A program made the position numbers and the translations under genes. Under the pieces are notes generated by a model. It was not told the DNA's origin. It saw only the letters and a list, made by a program, of their open reading frames with translations, and ran no database searches. A stretch of DNA of 64,000 nucleotides from Diphasiastrum complanatum (lineage: Eukaryota > Streptophyta > Lycopodiopsida > Lycopodiales > Lycopodiaceae). Below, one piece after another: positions 59,149 through 64,000 of the stretch; position 1 is the first letter of the stretch, and every line of letters begins with the position of its first letter. The stretch spans positions 48,878,933-48,942,932 of the forward strand of contig CM055104.1 of the NCBI GenBank assembly GCA_029204225.1, in the 5' to 3' direction.

Positions 59149-60296
59149 ATTTTACAATATCCGGAACTGCTCCTTTCCAATTAATTTATAGCTTAATTTA
59201 CAACGGGCAAAACGATATGGCACCAACAAATTTCTTTCGTTTATCAATCGGTTCTGAAGATTTGATACTGAAAACATCAAGTTCTATCATGTGGGTTGCA
59301 AGAATATACTGCCCAGCCCCAGCTACGAGGAGTGAACTCTTTCCTGTATTCGAAGCACCAGCTTCCTGACGAAATATGTTGCATAAAGGGAGCTCCAGGA
59401 CTTAAGATCCTTGAAATCAAAACGATAAGGCACCATCAAATTTCTATAGTTTTCCAATCTGTTATGAAGATTTGATACTGAACACACCGAGTTCTATCGT
59501 GCGGGTTGCAAGAATATTTTGCCCAACTCTAGCTACAAGAGATGAAACTCTTGTCTTTATTCAGAGCACCAGCTTCCTGACGAAATATGTTGCAGAAATG
59601 GAGCTCCAGGACTTAAGATCCTCAAAATCAAAAGCTCCATACCAAGACCTCCTTCGTTCCTTTAGTTCTGGTAGCTACTAATCTGGATCTATGCAGACAA
59701 CTGATCTAGGCACCAGAATTTTGAACCTTTGAAGCTTGTAAGTTCTTATCCTGATCATGCCAATCCTCCCTATTCAGAGGTTTTGTAATAGAGATGCAAA
59801 TTCATGATCTTGCTTCATTTATGACATATGGGTTTGATTCTATCATGTCATTATGGATCTGATCTTTGTCGTAGTATCGATAAGACTACTAGCTCATAAC
59901 TCTTGAGAGAGTCTCGAGAGCAGCAAAGCAACGGGTTTGACCAAGGGAAGAAACTGGTCTCATCCCAAAGGATAAGGTGCAGCCTTTAAACCCTTCGTAT
60001 CCTGAAGACCTTAGCCCCCTTTTGCCCAATGTAAACTGCAAGGGTTTGTTTTTGTCCTTGTAGAAGGTAGGGCAATCGTAATAGAAACCCCCGAGATTGT
60101 GTGTCACCTTACTACGGGAAAAAAAAAAATTGGGTATACTATTAATTTTTTATTGATAAATTGATTTAATGAAGTGTTTTGAAAGCATTAGTGTGTGATC
60201 TCTTTGGCGTGTTTCTTGTAAGCAAAGTATATATATGTTCGTTAGGAGGTTGGATCTAGGGATCTAAGACAAGATGGTAGAACACTACCATCTTGT
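59149..60296 (-). other. Right-arm copy of the NPF 5' flank
   Basis: Mirrors 23856-24953, including the doubled about 170-base unit (about 59230-59640). No other gene. Confidence 0.6.
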
Positions 60297-60550
60297 GATA
60301 ATAATATCCCTACTTTTATTAAAGTGATGGGAAAACCCATGATCATACAAAAAGATTAAAGTATTTAAAATAATATCGTAGAACGGCAAAATTGAATTAA
60401 GCTACCCAATAGCTAAGTAAAACTTAAAATAGTAAGGTAATTACTCAAAACCAACTGCCTGATGTAAATCACTAACTAAAATAGATCTAGTAATAGGTAA
60501 TGTAGGAAGCTTTGAAGCAACCGCTCCTGCAAACTGAGCTCGTAATGCAG
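60297..60550. other. About 254 bases present only in the right arm, next to a hairpin
   Basis: Replaces about 18 bases of the left arm immediately beside the 12-bp hairpin (60269-60296). No terminal repeats or coding signal recognised. It may be a small insertion of unknown origin. Confidence 0.5.
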
Positions 60551-60884
60551 TGTGCTTATATCTTGGTTGATGTTGGTTATAGCAATTTTACGAGTAGTTG
60601 TGTCATGTGATCATTGCATTTCTTGTTTTATTTTTTGGTACATGACCAAGTTTTCTAGTTGTAATTGGTTGTATGAGGTACATATCTTTAGTGTTATTGA
60701 TTTTTGAAAGAATAGTATCATGTGCCTTGATAACTTTTTGGATAGTTAATTCTTGTGCACGTTAAATTGTTCATGATGCTACAAGTTTATTTAGAAATTG
60801 CTTCCTGATGCGAATGTTCACGTTATTGTCTCCAATTTGTAGTTCTTCGATAAGTCGTTATAAAAGTGTCCACATCGTGTTGAA

Positions 60885-62498
60885 TTCATGATTGTGAATA
60901 TGTTTGTTTATATATCTTGTTTTGGCTCCTATTTTTTAGTGAGATAATTGTGTCCAAATAATGTGTTCTATCGTTATGGTTGGTTTATCTAAAAATAACC
61001 TTCTTCATTGATGTTTAGATTTGAAGCACGTAACTCAATTTCTTTGGATTGACTCTCTTCATGAATTAATTTTTGTGCATTGTTTAGAATTCACAATCTT
61101 TCGTATTTGTTATAGTGTGTGTGTGAAGTTATGTTCAGTATTGTTGTTATTGTGAGCTTGTGACGATACTTCTTCGACGAAAATCCAACGCCAAGTCATA
61201 GTGCTCCACATTGTAATGTGATGATGATGTTATTGTCATCATGCAATCAATGTCGATGTTTTGGTTGTTTTGTAGTCATAATTGAATTTTGTTGTATTGT
61301 ATAATGTAGTTTGTATGCGTCGAATAATCAGCATCATGCCAAGATTCTTAGTTTGATTTCATATTTTGTTCAAATTCAAATAAATGATAGATGCAAAAGA
61401 AAATGTTTCCTTTGTTAGTTTTTTGGGTCTTTGCAAATATTGTAATTGACAAACCAAAATATCAACAAGACCCAAATGATGGTAGCAAGTTCTTCTTGAA
61501 AATATAGTAATACTTAATCTATTATACTTGGTTTCCCTTGTCTATTTAATTTGTGACATATTCAACAAGACCCAAATGATGGTAGCAACTTCTTCTTGAA
61601 AATGTAGTAATCAATCTTTGATTTGCATTAAATTCTTGTTTCTTTAGAAGAAATGTTTGTTCATTTTCTAGACTTTTGTTGATGAATAAAAGTTTGAGTG
61701 GAAGTGAAAAAAACAGGAATGCAACTAATTGTGCATAATTAAATTCATCTCTTGTGCTTCTAAAAAATTTTAATTTATCATTGTTGATAAACTGATTTTG
61801 ACATAGCATCGTCTAAAGTGTTCGTGATGTATGACATGCAATAGTTTGTTGTTGCATATGGATCTAGAATGTATTTTAGATCATAGTTAGCATTGTACAA
61901 TTAGCTAATTTGAAGATTGGAAATGATTTGTGAGATATCTATTTTGAAATTTGTTGATTTTCAGTGCTACTATGTAGTGCTTGAATGTACTCACTTTCGT
62001 TGATGGATGCTCTCTATGTAGTTGCATTTAATTCTTTATCTGCATATCCAAATTGACAATAGTACTTGGTGTATCAATGTTTTGATTATTTTTTATAAGA
62101 TGTTAGGTATATACTAAAAATGTTGGTGTTCGTATCATAAACAAGTTCAAAAAAATTTATTATTTCATTGTAGGTATCCTAATCCTATTGGATTTTGACC
62201 TTCGCATATAGTGTGCCTAGTCTAGATCTCAAACATAATTTGAGCTTAAATGAAAACTTTGAAAGATCACTGATGAATGTTCGAACCATCAAAGGTCAAC
62301 CGAATGTCAATTGACAAAGCTCGAGCCTTCAAAAAGTCTAACGAACAAGGTTCGACATTTTAAAAGTTCAAGTCTTATTCGAATAGACTTTGAAGGACCG
62401 TCTACAAAAATGAATGGGAATTTTTAACAAAAGGCAAACTGCATAAATACATGAGAAAATCTCACAACGCACTAACAATGAAACTCAGATACGATCCT
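60885..62498. other. AT-rich intergenic stretch
   Basis: No gene seen. A block of about 50 bases (CAACAAGACCCAAATGATGG...TCTTCTTGAAAAT) is present at about 61464-61511 and again at about 61562-61609. Confidence 0.5.
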
Positions 62499-63305
62499 TG
62501 TTAGATTTCATATGCTCGATCTTAAACAAATCATTCAAATAATGAGCATCCTGAAAAAAGAAACCGAAGGCCGACTACATGTTTCAGACCTTCATATTTT
62601 TCTCCTTTGAGATTTTTTGTCTCTTAAACATTTTTAAGGCACCTTCACAAAAGATGCGACACAGTGGCTAGAATGCCTTGGAAACCATTTTAAGGCACCT
62701 TTGTATTTTTCGCCTTTTTTTCGCACCTTCACGAAAAATGCGACACAGTGGCCAAAATGTCTTGGAAACCATTTTAAGGCACCTTCCTCTTTTTCGCATT
62801 TTCCTGCTTTTGCTCTAGAGGCACTTTCGGGATTTACATATCTTCAGTCTAAGGGCACCTTCGGGATTTATATACCTTCAGTCTAAGGGCACCTTCGGAT
62901 TTTTCGGGTTTTTGCTACATTGGCAGACCGACGTCACCAACTTATCATCAACCCTAAAAACAGCTGGACAACCAAATATTCCAAGGGCGGCCAACTTTTG
63001 TACATATACAAAACTGGAGTAAAAGGCATTCAAGGCTTGTAAGATATTTGTCTCTCAACACTTGTAAATATATATACTAGCTGAATCAAACTAGGTATGT
63101 AAGTTCTCTTTCAATCAATGTTATCTATACCAGCTTTATCACGCTCAGCAAGCTGAAGTTATTACTTCAAGCCATTGTACTCACTGTTGATATTAATCAG
63201 AGTGCAATTGTTCTCTCACTAATGTATTGTTCATTTGCACAATTTGTATGAATCATTCTTCTTGAATATTTCTGTTGCTAACTGTTGTGTTTCCGTTCCA
63301 ACACA
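62499..63305 (+). repeat. LTR X, copy 2 (about 807 bases)
   Basis: Same order of blocks as 36890-37716, without the long A run and with a shortened 73-base unit. Starts TGTTAGATTTC, ends GTTCCAACACA. Similarity continues about 40 bases further (CTCAAAGCTTCGAGCTTCC), as in copy 1, so this is also an LTR followed by the start of an internal region, then truncated. Confidence 0.75.
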
Positions 63306-63345
63306 GCCTACCTCAAAGCTTCGAGCTTCCGCCATTCCCACGTTT

Positions 63346-64000
63346 AATGACAATCCTAACATCTATGTCAAATATCTATTGTTGCTTGTACAAAGTACAA
63401 CAAATCAAAGTCAATGCTTGATATGCCAGATTACTACCTTAGTATCAAGTGTTTGTCTTGGCAACAATCATAATCTCCAAGTACTTGTCAAACAAATGAT
63501 GCTCTATCTATACATATATAGAATCAAAGAAAAAGTATGAAATTATGTAATGAGAATGAGAAGATGAGTTATGAGGATGATGTTATAAAATACATGTAAT
63601 CATATTCATCGAACAATTAGAGACATAACAAATAGTGTCGAATGTCTGTGCAATAGTTTTGGTCGTCTCAATACTTTATTATCAATCTCATAAATGATCT
63701 GAGAACTCCACACAACACTTGAATGCTTTCAATTAGTGTAATTCATTATTGAATGAATTACCTTTCAAGATCATTCCAAACATCTTAATGCATGAATGTC
63801 GCTTACTAGCTTTCTCTTATTTCCTCATTATTTCACATATGATTCATCATGTTTCTTTATTCTATCTCATTATGTATATTCCTTATTCCACATTGCTATT
63901 GATTGAATCAAAATAACTACTGTCAGAATTACCATGGTTGTCTACAATGCCTCAAATCGTTTTGCATAGCAAGGTATATCAATTATATGATAGTACCGTT
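63346..64000. other. AT-rich sequence, nothing recognised
   Basis: Short ORFs only; no motif seen. The final bases (CATGGTTGTCTACAATGCCT near 63933) faintly recall the end of LTR Y but are too short to call. Confidence 0.35.

Larger units (their letters stand above)
55534..60884 (-). repeat. Right arm of the long inverted duplication (about 5.35 kb)
   Basis: Reverse complement of 23493-28676, with small indels and about 254 additional bases at 60297-60550. Its inner end abuts an LTR Y start exactly (55533/55534). Confidence 0.9.

Overview
This window looks like a transposon-rich stretch of a land-plant nuclear genome. It holds many nested, decayed LTR retrotransposons with initiator-methionine-tRNA primer sites, two plant-type host genes with plausible plant splice sites or plant family motifs, and long AT-rich gene-poor intervals. 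A large-genome plant such as a gymnosperm fits, but nothing in the sequence fixes the species. No bacterial operon, rRNA, tRNA or CRISPR feature was seen.

Layout. 1-18.6 kb is almost wholly retrotransposon debris. It contains a Copia pol on the plus strand (1-3357), the 5' half of another Copia on the minus strand (3830-5483), a Copia gag-protease-integrase piece (5600-6680), a Copia element with partial 5' and full 3' LTR (6680-11124), a small possible DNA-transposase remnant (11125-11760), a decayed coiled-coil ORF on the minus strand (11870-13118), another Copia with a complete downstream LTR (13226-17310), and a Copia fragment of a further family, called Y here (17550-18640). 18.6-23.5 kb is decayed sequence with local tandem repeats.

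23.49-28.68 kb and 55.53-60.88 kb are the two arms of a long inverted duplication. The left arm carries an apparently intact four-exon NPF (NRT1/PTR family) transporter gene of 587 codons. The right arm carries its mirror copy, which is now a pseudogene with a nonsense codon, small deletions and frameshifts. About 27 kb separates the arms. That spacer holds a decayed LTR element (29.3-31.8 kb), an intact-looking TMEM45/DUF716 membrane-protein gene on the minus strand (34633-35562), a Ty3/gypsy element (about 36.9-46.9 kb) with an extra coiled-coil ORF downstream of pol, an LTR of family Y (46900-48190), a displaced piece of the duplicated host segment (48216-48579), a Copia element (family Z, 48580-53813) and an inverted fragment of Copia Y (53814-55533). 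60.9-64 kb is AT-rich intergenic DNA plus a second copy of the gypsy-associated LTR X (62499-63305).

How it fits together. The only two genes that look functional are the left-arm NPF transporter (proton-coupled uptake of nitrate, peptide or other small solutes at a membrane) and the TMEM45-like membrane protein. Nothing suggests that they act in one pathway. The rest records repeated transposon insertion, deletion, inversion and decay. Premature stops are mostly explained by C-to-T change at CAG and CGA codons, as expected for methylated, silenced plant transposons. The most notable items are the inverted NPF duplication and the inversion that appears to have displaced part of it, the extra coiled-coil ORF of the gypsy element, and a Copia element whose missing integrase core lies just outside its own 5' LTR.
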